64,000 bases of DNA from Triangularia verruculosa (GCA_033296885.1 MU863892.1:248001-312000), one strand, 5' to 3'; counted from the stretch's first letter, positions 34,348 to 47,560 are shown. Numbers and translations: made by a program. The notes: generated by a model from the letters alone, not told the origin.

Positions 34348-34876
34348 GAGGGAAATCCTACCTCTACTTGCCTTTGGAAGATGGTCTAGGGGCATTGAAA
34401 GAGAGTGATAGGCCTATAAGGATACTAAACAGGCCTTTGTCGTAGCTTGAAGACCATATCAGCTATCTTATAAAGACCACTTTCCTATCCTCGACGGCCA
34501 TTTGCTCTTTGTCAGACCTGTTAATTATCTATCAAGACATCGTTTAATTTACTCTACAATGCTGAATCTTTATTATCGATGTGTCGTGCCTACCCAACTA
34601 GTAAGCCTGGCCTGTTTGCGCTTTTCGAGGAGAGCCGTCGCGGTGGTTTGGGACAGCGGGCTCGCTGCTCTAGAACTGTCGGTTTGAAGATGTCTGCCAG
34701 GCTTGATCTCCAGATAGTTACCTAGGTATGTACCTTGTGGCTTACACTTTACCATGCAGCAATAGGCTTGCTGGGCATATTTCCTGGACAGGGCTTCCAA
34801 ACATCTGATCAGTTCAGGACTTACCTAGTTTACATTGTCCCTGAATGGTCTTCTCTTTATTTGCTATCTAGTATTT

Positions 34877-35003
34877 CGCTTCATAACCCATAGCCAAATC
34901 AAACCAGCCTCAACCTCAGTCCATTGACAGTGCTTTTGAGGGCTCCTTCGCTGCCACATCGAGGGACATGACCAAATCCGACAAGAGCCCATGGTATACT
35001 TGC
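34877..35003 (-). repeat. Right arm of 127-bp inverted repeat
   Basis: Reverse-complement partner of 34221-34347, separated from it by 529 bp. It carries the start-less copy of the small frame. Confidence 0.93.
34887..35003 (+). pseudogene. Start-less copy of the small frame
   Basis: Read on the plus strand, the right arm keeps the frame of the 42-residue protein (AKSNQ, then TSRDMTKSDKSPWYT) but has ATA in place of the start ATG. It also has several non-synonymous changes: Gly to Ser, Val to Ile and Tyr to Ser. This points to decay of a duplicated copy. The opposite polarity, with the left copy as an altered duplicate, cannot be excluded. Confidence 0.35.
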
Positions 35004-36126
35004 TGGAAGATGTTGCAAGCGGTGATCGCCCTTGTCACCTTACCGGGTGGCCTATCCCCGGGCGAGAGGTTGAGAGCGAAGCGTTTGACCACTTGCGTGG
35101 CTCAGCAAACCGCCGTGTTCACCATCATCGATTGCTGTGCCCATGATGAAATTGACCTGGGCGTCGTAAGCAGCCGTTGCTCTGGGATACCTTCGATCCG
35201 GCATGAACCTTGCGCAGACGCTGGTTCTTGCTGTTGCTGGGCCTACTGCGAGAAACCTCCGCCACTGCATGACAAGGTTAACGGAAGCTGTCGTTTGACA
35301 GATTTTTTGCATTGATGGATAGGCAATTCCATTGGGTGTCATTGCGATACGACAAAGTGCCAATGGTGAGGCTCCTATGATAGGTGACATTTCGGCTGCC
35401 TTGCCGTATGGCGTTGCACTGAATTTTCTCGCGCAGGCTGAAAGGGCATCGGTAGGGATACGCTTGACACTTCTTGAAGAAGAAGTAAACAAACTGTTAA
35501 GGATTTCAGGGGCCAGCTAAGGGGTAAATTCCAACACGGAAGGCACCACCCCAGGCAGCTCTGGAACCCGCCCCCCTCAGAGGTCATGGAGGGTTGCCTT
35601 TTCCATTTGCAAATAGGCACAGAAAACGGCGTCGTCAGCTCTCGCAAACTTGATAGCAGAATTCCATCGCCGGAAAGTGCTGGAATTTGCCGCGTTCGTC
35701 TCAATACCAACAAACGGCCCACGAGGAAGGAACCCATGGAATTGACAATGTGCTTCTTTGTTTTCTTGCTTGATCCTGAGCCCCGCCTCCTTTGAGACTC
35801 CTAAAGCACGGACCAACTAACGCGGGGTTGACGAAAGGAGCAGGGGGTAGCCTCGTTTTCAGCCTCGCCGGGCGTCTGACAGATTCTGGAGCCTTCTCCG
35901 GCAGAGAGCACTCTGATCAGCGATTTCCGTGCCAAGATGGCTCCTGTGAGGCTCATCGCGATGGAAATGGAATTCTGAGAAAGCCTAGAAGCGCTGTTCA
36001 TCTTCCATCGAGTTCTCGACCCCCAGTTTGATGGTTTGCTGTGGCAGCCGCAAAGGTGGGGGAAAGTTGCCTGAGCGGAGCTTGAACTGGAGCCAATCAG
36101 CGTGGCGGGCCGATGCTGTGGAGGCC

Positions 36127-36182
36127 GAATCAAACGAATCACAGAGAAATGGTAGAATTTTGGGCGATAGAATCTGATAGAA
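36127..36182 (+). promoter_or_regulatory. Heat-shock-element-like GAA array upstream of HSP90
   Basis: Six GAA triplets begin at 36127, 36136, 36146, 36155, 36170 and 36180. Several spacings are multiples of five (10, 15, 10), as in gapped heat-shock elements bound by HSF; others are 9. The array lies about 545 bp before the start codon, which would be close to the transcription start if the leader has an intron. The match is partial. Confidence 0.3.
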
Positions 36183-36725
36183 GCACTGCAGAGCACAGCC
36201 CAGGGGTGCCTCCAAAGACATTTTAGCTGCCGCCCTCCTCCCTCCTTCCTGTCCTCCCCTTCCTTCCTTCCCATCTCCAGACAAACAACCTTCCTCTCTG
36301 CTTTTCCCCAGCTCTCTCAGATCTTCCTGCTAGGCGTAGATCGTTGACTGCTTGAACATCTCCTTTTGGTAAGTGGTGCCCCTCCTATTAGTCCCCTCGT
36401 CAGCCTTGTCACCAGCCCCTCCTTCCCTACGAAACCGCTCCCGAATTGCGCCCAACAGCAAACAAAGCTCTCTTGCGTGGCCTATTGCAATTGCAATTTC
36501 AGCCTTATCAGGAGCTTCTGGGAATTTTGGGAGCGGGGCCGTTTAAACTTTCCGAGTTATCATCTGTGAGCTGCCCGCTCGACCCTTTTCCACCCCGCAC
36601 TCTGGTTTTTATTTTTTTCTGGCCAATACATCACGCAAGAATTCGACTTTGCAAACCACCAGACAACGATTTCTAACAAACCGAACGATCAGATACCCCC
36701 CAATTCGATTCAGATACCCGTTAAA

Positions 36726-38918
36726 ATGGCCGAGACTTTCGAGTTCCAGGCTGAGATCTCTCAGCTTCTCTCCCTCATCATCAACACAGTCTACTCCAAC
36801 AAGGAGATCTTCCTCAGAGAACTTGTCTCCAACGCCTCCGATGCCCTCGACAAGATCCGCTATGAGTCTCTGTCCGACCCCAGCAAGTTGGACAGCGGCA
36901 AGGATCTCCGCATCGACATCATCCCCGACAAGGAGAACAAGACCCTCACTATTCAGGATACCGGTATCGGTATGACCAAGGCTGACCTTGTGAACAACCT
37001 TGGTACCATTGCCCGTTCCGGCACCAAGCAGTTCATGGAGGCTCTCACCGCTGGCGCTGATATCTCCATGATCGGTCAGTTCGGTGTTGGTTTCTACTCT
37101 GCCTACCTTGTCGCCGACAGAGTCACCGTCATCTCCAAGAACAACGATGACGAGCAGTACGTCTGGGAGTCCAGCGCCGGTGGCACTTTCAACATCTCCT
37201 CCGACCAGGGCCCCTCCATCGGTCGTGGCACCAAGATCATCCTCCACCTCAAGGATGAGCAGACCGACTACCTTAACGAGTCTAAGATCAAGGAGGTCAT
37301 CAAGAAGCACTCCGAGTTCATCTCTTACCCCATCTACCTTCACGTCCAGAAGGAGACCGAGGTCGAGGTCCCCGATGAGGAGGCCGAGACCGTCGAGGAG
37401 GGTGATGACAAGAAGCCCAAGATCGAGGAGGTCGAGGACGATGAGGAGGACAAGGAGAAGAAGCCCAAGACCAAGAAGGTGAAGGAGGTCAAGACCGAGG
37501 AGGAGGAGTTGAACAAGCAGAAGCCCATCTGGACTCGCAACCCCCAGGACATCACCCAGGAGGAGTATGCCGCCTTCTACAAGTCCCTCTCCAACGACTG
37601 GGAGGATCACCTTGCCGTCAAGCACTTCTCCGTTGAGGGTCAGCTTGAGTTCAAGGCCATCCTCTTCGTGCCCAAGCGCGCTCCCTTCGATCTCTTCGAG
37701 ACCAAGAAGACCAAGAACAACATCAAGCTCTACGTCCGCCGTGTCTTCATCACTGACGATGCCACCGACCTCATTCCTGAGTGGCTCAGCTTCGTCAAGG
37801 GTGTCGTCGACTCTGAGGATCTTCCCCTCAACCTGTCCCGTGAGACTCTTCAGCAGAACAAGATTCTCAAGGTTATTCGTGTAAGTACTTTTGACATCCA
37901 GACGTTCCTCACTTTTTTTCCGGTTTTCTTTTCGGCTTTGTTTCCAGATGACTGACAAATTCTACAGAAGAACATTGTCAAGAAGGCCCTCGAGCTCTTC
38001 ACTGAGATCTCCGAGGACAAGGAGCAGTTCGACAAGTTCTACACTGCCTTCTCCAAGAACCTCAAGCTTGGTATCCACGAGGACTCCCAGAACCGCAACA
38101 TCCTCGCCAAGCTCCTCCGCTTCAACTCCACCAAGTCCGGTGATGAGCAGACCTCTCTCTCGGACTATGTCACTCGCATGCCCGAGCACCAGAAGAACAT
38201 GTACTACATCACCGGCGAGTCCATCAAGGCTGTTTCCAAGTCTCCCTTCCTTGACTCCCTCAAGGAGAAGGGCTTCGAGGTTCTCTTCCTTGTTGACCCC
38301 ATTGATGAGTACGCCATGACTCAGCTCAAGGAGTTTGAGGGCAAGAAGCTTGTTGATATCACCAAGGACTTCGAGCTCGAGGAGACCGAGGAGGAGAAGA
38401 CGCAGCGCGAGGCTGAGGAGAAGGAGTACGAGGGTCTTGCCAAGTCCCTCAAGAACGTTCTCGGCGACAAGGTCGAGAAGGTTGTTGTCTCCCACAAGCT
38501 CGTCGGTGCTCCTTGCGCCATCCGCACTGGCCAGTTCGGTTGGTCCGCCAACATGGAGCGTATCATGAAGGCTCAGGCTCTCCGTGACACCTCCATGAGC
38601 AGCTACATGTCCTCCAAGAAGACCTTTGAGATCTCCCCCAAGAGCCCCATCATCAAGGAGCTCAAGCAGAAGGTCGAGGCCGATGGTGAGAACGACAAGA
38701 CTGTCAAGTCCATTGTTCAGCTCCTCTTCGAGACCTCTCTCTTGGTCTCTGGCTTCACTATTGAGGAGCCCGCTGGGTTCGCTGAGCGCATCCACAAGCT
38801 TGTCGCTCTCGGCCTGAACCTCGACGAGGAGCCTGAGGCTGCTGCCGATGCTCCCGCCGCCGATGCCGGTGTTCCCGCCGCTGAGACCACCGACAACGCC
38901 ATGGAGGAGGTCGACTAA
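36726..38918 (+). CDS. HSP90: Cytosolic heat-shock protein Hsp90
   Basis: ATP-dependent dimeric chaperone that matures kinases, receptors and transcription factors. Exons 36726-37880 and 37968-38918 (87-bp intron inside KILKVIRKNIVKKALELF) give 701 residues, the normal length. The N-terminal ATPase domain shows NKEIFLRELVSNASDALDKI, DTGIGMTKADLVNNLGTIA and GQFGVGFYSAYLVAD. A charged Glu/Lys linker spans about 215-265. The middle domain contains NLSRETLQQN. The protein ends MEEVD, the TPR-cochaperone docking tail of the cytosolic form. Codon use is extremely C-biased, which creates long but meaningless frames on the other strand. Confidence 0.99.
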
Positions 38919-39599
38919 ACGACTTGAAATGACCTGGGAATGAAAAAGTGACTTGGGATCGGAGTTGGGTGGATTTAGCTAATGACAATACCTTTGTGTT
39001 TTTTTCTCTTTTTTAAAATCTGCATTTGTTTCCGATCGAGCAAATTCCACATCGCCGTTGATGCCAACGGTGCCCGCTTTTCTGTACTTTTAGTCAAGGA
39101 CATCGGGATCGGTCATGGTCTGAGGAGGAGCATGTTACCAGGATTAGACGGAAATACAGTGTTTCTAATCAGCTATCGTCTCTCGTGCTGTGTGTGATGT
39201 GCTTGTTCCAGTGTCCCCTTGGCTGTATGATATTTGTGGCACATCCCTAACGTCCCATGTGATAATCTTTGTGTGTCGTCTGGCGTATGCAAGCTACTTG
39301 CAGTTTTCGGGTCGGCATGACTCTTATCTTGATAAATGCTGCCGCTTTCAAGGTTCTCCTTCGTCTTGCCATCCCGCTGATAAACTTGTCCCCTTTTTCT
39401 TGTGCTATGGCACGCAACCTGAACACCAGTCGTACCACCTCATTATTTGCTTCTGGGGGATGCCACTTTTCAGGAGGATCGGCTCTTGCAAATCGACAAA
39501 GGTGCTTCTGATCCAATCAGGATCCGTGAAGTTGGCTGCGAGCGCAGGTTCTTAGTGATCTGCGGACCCGACGCGACCAAGACATACCAATTGCAAAAG

Positions 39600-40070
39600 A
39601 ATCCAACGACTTTTGCCAATCCGACGACGAAATCCTTATAGAGACGATAGTAGGCCCGCCGCAGAGGGTGGAAACTGAACTAGACGGTACTAACGTCCTA
39701 TACTACGTTTATAGCGTAGTACCTAACTACTCTAAAGGTTAAACCCCGAGGGGGCGATAGTAGTGCGCACTATACGCGGCATTTATAAAAGATAATACGA
39801 TTCTAGTCGTGTTCTCCGCGCACTGGGGCAGTATAAAACTCGGAGTGTATATAGGAGTTTCCGGGAGAATTAAACCATAACTTAGCAATTAGGAGGTTTA
39901 ACTTATTCGGGCCTAGGCAAGAAGCAGGAATACATCGAGAATTCGATATTATACGCCAGCAGGACATTGGTCGAGATGAAGCCTATCGGAAGCCCGTCGA
40001 AACCCGGACATACTATATGTATCGATTTCATCGTAGCAATGCCGGTAGTACGCGATCGAGGCATGTTTTA
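39600..40070. mobile_element. RIP-like, decayed repeat tract
   Basis: Counting by eye over about 250 bp (39640-39890) gives roughly 34 TA dinucleotides against about 13 CA plus TG, with CG still frequent. Flanking DNA does not show this. Loss of CA/TG with gain of TA is the signature of repeat-induced point mutation, which acts on duplicated DNA such as transposons in Pezizomycotina. No transposase or reverse-transcriptase frame survives, so the class of element is unknown. Boundaries are approximate. Confidence 0.5.
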
Positions 40071-43000
40071 GCATAGACCAAGGCCTTGTTGAAGAGTTGA
40101 TACACATTTGTTTGGTAACCTGGAAGCTTAGACGTGTTACAATCTTAAGGAGACATGTTATCTATGCAGTCAAGACCTGTTTGGACATTTTGGTAGGTCT
40201 CGTTGGATGTCCAAGAGGCGGCCTCATTGGACGTAGCTGCAGGGGTTTCATGAGATATAGGATAGCTATAGCAGTATAGGGAATAGGTATTCGCCGTCCT
40301 TTGAGATGTATGGCGCTATCTTTCTAAGGCTTATGATGTTGATGAGTATGCCCTGATATGACAAGCTTGGGGGTGTCATTTTACAAATAATGCGCATGAT
40401 GCATGGCGGCTGGCATTTTTGGACGTTTGGTAGGTATGTTTTATACATCTGACTGGCTTGCTTTCCAGGTTTGCATAAGGAAAAGCTTTTCAGAGTTCTT
40501 TCACAGGTGTATTTAGATTTTGGTGGGGCCTAAGGTATTGCGTAGTAGGCCTCGAGATAAATGATTGGAGGATGTACACTATTTGGAGGATTTATTAAGT
40601 GTAATAGAGAAGGGCGGTTTAATCCGGATATCCAGCCATCACTTGGATGTTATCTGAACGATCAGTTTGGGCATTTGCTTTGGGACGAGCATAGGATCTA
40701 GCGGCTGTATGATGGTGTTGCTGTTTGTCTTGTCTGAACAATCAAGGGAACGCTCGGCGGACACCTTCCTTGAAGATGTATCAGGCAGAGCTGAATTAGG
40801 CATGTCCTCGAGGCTGAGGCGGTGCCGTCGTTGCTCTTGTCTTTTACCTACGTTATTTACCTGGTCCTGGCACCTGCCTCAAATAGATTAACTCAATTTC
40901 GCGGCTACCCCAGGTAACAAAATAGGAACGGGAAGGGAAGATACGCGGCGCGCATGATCGAGCTGGTGAAGAGGTGGAAAGCAGCGGCCCATTCCAACAA
41001 CACAGTACGACGAAAGCCACCTGATTCGTCACTTGAATTGAAAGCCAAAGAACTGAATCGGAGGCCGTATCATGAGCACGGGTTACGCGGAATGTTTACT
41101 ACCTAGGTAAACATGAGAGCTGTTATTGACAGACAGCTGGTGGTCTTGTTGAGAACTCCTGGTTAAGTGAGATTGTCCCTGGCGCTTGTTGATTTGAGGG
41201 TTTTTCTCCTGTCGGGGAGAATCATGTTGTTGACAGGGAACATTTTGTTTGCCACCTTCAGTTTGTTAAATTCCCCCTTTTCTAGCTCGTTCACTCAGTT
41301 CCTGATTATAGCCAATTTCTTGAGAGCTTTGAATCCCGTTGCTGGGCTTTTGGTAGGGTGTCTTGTCGGACGAGCATATAAATGGAAGTGAGCACATTGG
41401 CCAAGACCTTGGTTCTCTCACAGATGTATGTCATGTCTTTTTGATGACTGTAGGGGCTCTCGGTTGGTGGACTGATTAGAGTATGGTATAAGGGATGACG
41501 ATGCATTCCTGGCACACAGATCATCATGGATGACCACTTTAGGACCGAGGGTGCCGGTAAGCAAGGCAAGAAACATGTCACAAGCCTGGTGTACGTAGGT
41601 AGTTTCGGGTTTAGAAAGATCTTAAGGCTCCGGTAAAGCTTGTCGTTAACCGGATGGTGTTCCCAATCTTAATCGATCTTCTTACCAGCGAATCGCCGGT
41701 GTGCCCGGGTAGTGATTCTAGATTGTTGCTTGTATGTCTTCAGTTTGGTTAGCTGGATCATATTACCTGGTTTGACTTGGGAGGCTAATTTGGTCAGCAT
41801 AATGATCAGGCCAGCGACCACCCGTATACTATAGCCTGCCTTTGTTCCAATAAGCCAATAGCCCAGATCTATTCAGAATATCGACTTCTGCTTCACTCTT
41901 CCTGGCCCACTGATCTACATGACCACGTCCGACATGGATTGGTGTGAAGGGTGACTTAAAATTCAACATCCAGGACTTTTATGGCGGGCTCTAAGCTGTG
42001 TGGATACCTACGCTCAGATGATGTTGCTTGCCATACAGGGCACCTTTTTGCCCAGATCTCCTCATATATAGGTAGGACATTCCAAACACATGTTTGTGAA
42101 GCTAGCTGTTCAATCATCAAATTGGCTTAGGGACGTGGAACTCTTCGATCGTGTTACCAAAAAGCCAGGACGGGTTTACAGGTGCCGAAGAGCTGAGAAA
42201 TCAGGATAATAGGAAGACGGGGATGAGAATATTGTGGTGATACCCCAGTCGAAGTTAGGTATGATTCATTCACGGGGAGGCACCGAATAGGCCTGGTGAG
42301 ATGGACAGTAATACCGCATAGATATCGTCTGAATTGAGAACAAGGTTGTAGGTATTTTTGATAGAGATTGTTATCATCCAGAGCAACATTAGCAAGGCTA
42401 GTTATCTGAGCCACCCCCTAAGACTTCATGTCCTGTAGAGCTCGTATCTATGCGAGCCAAGCCGACGGCTTTGGTTTTGCTGCCACGGGAAAACAAAGGA
42501 GTCTGGGAATCAGATGTACAGTGCAAACTTCCCACCCTTGCTTCCCGTTTTCAAAGACCAGTAGTTCAGTTCCCGGAGCCAACTCAACCTCTGATCCCCA
42601 TGAGTCCCAGTGTTGGCTATTGCTCAAAGAAAGGGCCAGCACCAGGCGCGTCTTTTGATGTTTCAAGTACATATGTCAAGTATTCCCCATTGATCGGAGA
42701 TCTATCTCATTATAGTCATTGTTGTCAACTGTGAGCACACATACCATGACATGCCGTATGATCAGCCCTGAAGTCTTTGCAACGCAAGTCAAAGATATAT
42801 ATGCTTAAACAATACCATCCATCCTTCCTACTAAGTCATAACTTTGTATCTACCTTTACTAGTCACCAAGGTAGGTAGCACACCACCTCTCTCACTACCA
42901 TCAAGCGCCTTAAACCTCCACCCCGCCTCACCATCTTACCTTTCCCGCCTTCTTTTTGTCACCATTCTCCCAAGATATCTCCAAACCATACCCCCTTTTC

Positions 43001-45801
43001 TCACTTTACTCTTTCTCCAAGCAATATCACCCAGTCATCGCAGTCTTGGCTCGCATATTCGACATACGTAAAGTATGACTTGCATGAGACAGACGGAATC
43101 ACAACGCGAAAAATATACCTTGAAGTAAAACTTGCTTTGGAAACCCACCGATTCGGTTCAGCTTTGAAGAGGGCCACGGTCGTTCCCGCTTCTGCACGCC
43201 ATCTGTTGATGTTGTCTTAGTGTTGCGGCTTTCAAGGCGGGGGGATAAGCAGCTCGCATATCGAGGTTCGGTGTGACGTGGGTAAGAGTGGGAATGGGAT
43301 ATAGGAAAGTAAGAGTGATGAGGTGGAGAAAGAAGGAAGAGGTAGTGGTGTACCTGGACTGTGATGTAGGGTGAGGTGGATATTAGATGATGATGTGAGA
43401 TGGATTACGTGAAGAGTCTTTGTAAGCATAGGTTTTCTAGTTCTGGTTGCGTAGTATGAATGTGAACCTTTGTAATTGGACAAGGTAGAATTGGGGCCGG
43501 ATGACTGAGGCAGCCCTTGCTGATTACGAAGTATTGACACGAGAGGCAAGTGGCCAAGACTGTACTTGCGGTTGATGTCAAGTAGCAGATGTCGTCACAG
43601 CTTGCTGAGGATAGAGATAGGGGCAAGGCTGAAGCTGAGCAGCGGCCGCTTCTCACTTGAGACGTAGAAGTAGCCATGTCTCATACTTGAACCACCAATT
43701 GTCCACATCAACCATCACCCATGAATGATATCATCATCCCTTCTACCCCTGAAGACATTCCCAAAGTAGTAACCACACTTCCAATCTGGTAATCGATTCC
43801 TCCTGAACCTCCACACAAGAAGCAACCTCACCCGTATTCCGACGGGGTACAGAGAACACTCCTCGATGACTGAGTATCGGCTCCGTTCTACAAAGCCAAT
43901 CTCAGGACGTTCAATGGTCACTTAAGCACCCATCTGACGTCGACGGCTTTCTCTCCTGGCCGGCTGAGCATTGCTTTCTTATGAAACCACACAAACTCCC
44001 CTAAACCACTTGTTTAAATCCCAGGAATTGGTCCATTAACCCCTCCATATTTCAGCCAGCCAGCCTACTCCGAAGCTAGCCGGCGGCACAGCGACCACAG
44101 ACAGCCAAGAAAGGAAAACCGATCAAGAAGGGACGGGACGAGCGCCATTTTTTCCCTAGTGCACGTTGAATAGTTGTCACCAAAAGAAAAGGGGGCTCTG
44201 GCGGCCGATGGAGTAACAGGTATGAGTATGGTTCGGGGAGGGGCTGATCCATCCGTAATGTATACTAGTCAACGATGCGGGGAATATGAAAAGGAGAAAA
44301 CAGCCCGCGCCGTTTGAGGCTGGCCATTGAGAGAGAGAGAACTGTCCGAGTCCCAAGAAATCGGTCAGCCAGCCCGAAGACCAAGGCCGTCCTTCTTTTC
44401 CTGGCGGGGGAGACCATGGTCAAAAATGGGCAAGGTTAAGGACCGCCGCTAGGCTTGTGCCTTGGGAGGTGAGACATTTCACCGGTTGACGGACTGTCGT
44501 TGGGCGAGACACCGCTAAGTTGGGTATGTGTGAAAGGGAGGGGAAGGAGGGGAAGGAATAAGCGCGGCGGCACGGATTAGACAAGGTCTAGAGAGGGGGA
44601 TGGAGGATCCTAGATCCAACTCAGCCCACGTGAGAACGCCGTGTAGCAATCTTGCTGATATCGTCTTGCTCCTGCTGCAGCAATTATCTTCTGACAACTC
44701 ACCCGGAGGGACAGAGGATGATGGGCTTGTTCAGCTGAGTCTGTTGCAGATCGGTGGATTGCCTGGTGCTGGGAAAGCATGGAGATGACGATTGGAACAA
44801 CGGGTGGTTCGACTGGAGGAAGGACAAAGCTCGGCCGTTGATATTACTGGCGGCAGAGAGCACATGACGTTCCGGCTTGCTGGTCGTGGACGGCGAAGCC
44901 TCAACGCGCTAGAGACTATCCTAAGACCTCATTGTTGGATAATTTGTCCCAAGCAACCGGTATCTGGCTGTGCCAACAAGGCCAGCCGACCCGTCAACGC
45001 AGTTTTGGCAAGCGAGAAGGATCCTGAGTTGATAGGAGCAGACCAAGTTGCGCAGTAGCATTGGTCGCATGAAGAGTCCAACGGCATGCAGCTCGCTGCG
45101 CCAATACCATCCTCTGCTGCAGCATCGAATCCTGAAGGAAACCGAGTTTGGAGGTTTTGATATCGACATCACGTTACTGAAGAGGGACTCCTGAAGAAGA
45201 TGCAGATCTCGTCCATTGCAGATTCACCCCCACCAATGAGGCTGTCAAGACCCCTGTCAACCTGGGATGGGCCCCTGTCAGCACTCTCCTTGGCGGGTGC
45301 CACTGACCAAAGAACGGGCAGGGATTTGAAGATGATGCCATTCGGCAAGTTCCAAAGGCACTCCATCAATTGGACATCTGTGGCTAGAACCGGCTTGATA
45401 CTTCTGATATGAAGCATATCATTGTTTTTTGCCATGCCGTCGTCGTAAGAGTTGCGCGTCTTTGCTCGAGCGTGCATCTCGAGAGGGCTCTCTGTTGCCT
45501 CTCAGCGGTGAGCAGAACTGGGAGGCAGCCAGTGACCAGGACATGGACAGCTGCTCTGGATGAACACGTCACGCCTCACCTCTTTTTGAGAGTCGACAAT
45601 CCGGTTATCGGGGTCGGTGAAGGCGATAGTCCCAGCAACTTGGCTTGTGGCGGAGCGCAGACTGCCGGACGCAACATGTTTTTACCAACGGCCTCGGCAG
45701 CGCACAGACAAGATGGCTCTTGCCACCAGCCACAGACTTGGCTGGTTCAACAGGTCCCAAGTCGTGTCTGTCCTGCAGAAGCTCGAATGCAGTCGTGCGT
45801 T

Positions 45802-46066
45802 GGTTTCCTCGCTGGCAACAAATTAATCGAGACTCCAAACTTCCGCCCACTTTCATACGTGCATTTCTCCACCAGAACAGGTCTTTAAAAACTAAAAAAG
45901 ATTTGCTTTAGACTCTGGAAGTTATTAAATACCTCTGTTTAAAATTTAAGGGTTTTTGGCCTGTGTTGTGGTATAATAAAGTATACCTGAATATCGGGGT
46001 GGTTGTCTTGGTGACCCCAATTTTGGTTGTTGTGAGTCCCGATTATTTTGTTGCCAACGAGGTTTC
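45802..46066. repeat. Short inverted repeat, possible decayed element
   Basis: The segment 45807-45835 matches the reverse complement of 46034-46062 at about 26 of 29 positions (core TGGCAACAAA). About 200 bp of AT-rich sequence lies between the two. Similarity fades on both sides. It could be a small terminal-inverted-repeat element remnant. Confidence 0.4.
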
Positions 46067-47560
46067 TTGCTTGTTTGCTGTCCGGCTTGACCGATTGTGG
46101 TTTGGGCAACGCTGTTTAGTCGCTCTTGGCAGGCTCCCGTACGTATCTCATTCTCGATCCTCGGTGATATCGTGCATTCGTCGTGCAGGAACCATTCTCT
46201 GTCACTCTTCTTATGCGGGGGAGGGACAGCGGGACCTTGCATCGATCGTGAGAATCTCACAAGCCACGAGGCAGTTTGTGGTCATTGACAATTGACACAA
46301 TTCCACGGTCAACCGCGGTATAGTAGTGAGTCGGTGAGCTTGATCAACGGGGCAAATGCGTGCGGCCCCGGGTTTAGAACGGACCCCGGAGACTGTGCCG
46401 TGCCCAAAGCGAATGCGGCTGCCGATACTGTTAATTCAAACTCGTCACAACTATCACGCTATCACGACCAGTTAGTGGGTGATAACCCCGCTCATACAGG
46501 ATGTGAAAATGAGGAGATTTTGTGCATCACCTCGCACCATCCCGGAGAGGGTTTGTATGTCCGAGTTGAGACACGAGAAAGTGGACATGTCATTTTCAAA
46601 GCCGGCGAGAACGGCCGAGTGATATCTCCAAGAGTAAATAAGTGAAACTCCACATCGAACAGGAGTCAGGAAACGAGTTTTTTTTCCTTTTTGATGAACG
46701 AGTGAGGACGTTTGGCTGGATGTCGAAAAAGTCTAGACAGGAAAGTCTAGAGAGGGAGAAGTCTATTGGCTGAAAAAGATGGTATTTTGGCCAATCAGAA
46801 AGAGCAGCAGGGCAACCATGATCCAGGCAACGAATGGGGACGCACGTGCTCGGCGGCTGGCCAAACGATGGCGTCTCGGTTGGGGTTCTTGTTCGTATCC
46901 GTTGATTGTGTCTTCTGGAACACTCCCTTTGGCAGATGCTGTGCTCCCCCATCGTGTTCATCTGTGTCGGAAGGGCGGTTGACTACAGGAGACTTGAATC
47001 GTCTGCTCAAACACGTGAAGTCGGGGGAAAGAGTGGCGTCTTGCTCGTGGGTGGAGAACTATCCAGGGTCCTGGTGATCGACGCCATGGGTGATGCGGGG
47101 TCTGGATTGTGGAATTGTCTTACAGCAGGTGAGCACACAACCTGGTAATGTCCAGAATGATGATCCGCGAAAACGTGAAGTTTGATGGTCATCAAGAGCA
47201 CCGATTCGCTAACCTGACACTGGACTGCAGGCACCTTCGGATGAACACAGGTGTCAGGTAGCCCCAGTCTGAGCCATCGGCGGGCGACTTGCAAGAAGTT
47301 AACCTCACTCACAGGTTGTTGAAATATCAACTCCGCTAATAAACGGTGAACCGTGGACCACATCCCGCAAGCCCACCACAGCAACCACTCACGCCGCTCA
47401 ACTCCCGCTTGTCCCGCTCGCGCCGCCTTTGCAACTCTTGTTCTCCTGGTTCCTGTGGGGATTTCAACCTGATCCATCGCTATATTACTTTCAGGTTTTT
47501 CTTGGGGAGAAACAAGTCATGAGATGGCAAAGAACACGTTGGTCCGCAGAGATTATATGC

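Larger units (their letters stand above)
33705..36725. other. Long intergenic region between FKBP and HSP90
   Basis: Three kilobases without a recognised conserved gene. Contents: a 127-bp inverted repeat with a 529-bp centre (34221-35003), a small frame in its left arm, scattered short frames without motifs, and the HSP90 promoter and leader at the right end. A GTAAGT donor at 36369 suggests an intron in the HSP90 5' UTR, but I could not fix its acceptor. Confidence 0.6.

Noticed and set aside
37881..37947. Alternative HSP90 intron acceptor (TTTCCAG near 37947)
   Set aside because: It would insert a stretch not found in the conserved KVIRKNIVKK segment; the acceptor at 37967 restores it.
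36609..38795. Very long minus-strand frames (449 and 277 codons) opposite HSP90
   Set aside because: They are antisense to a certain gene with extreme C-ending codon bias, which removes stops from the opposite strand. Their Leu/Val/Gly-only composition is typical of such artefacts.
45409..45888. 159-codon plus-strand frame in the gene-poor island
   Set aside because: No domain, no splice logic, high Cys/Arg content typical of random frames, and overlapping frames on the other strand.
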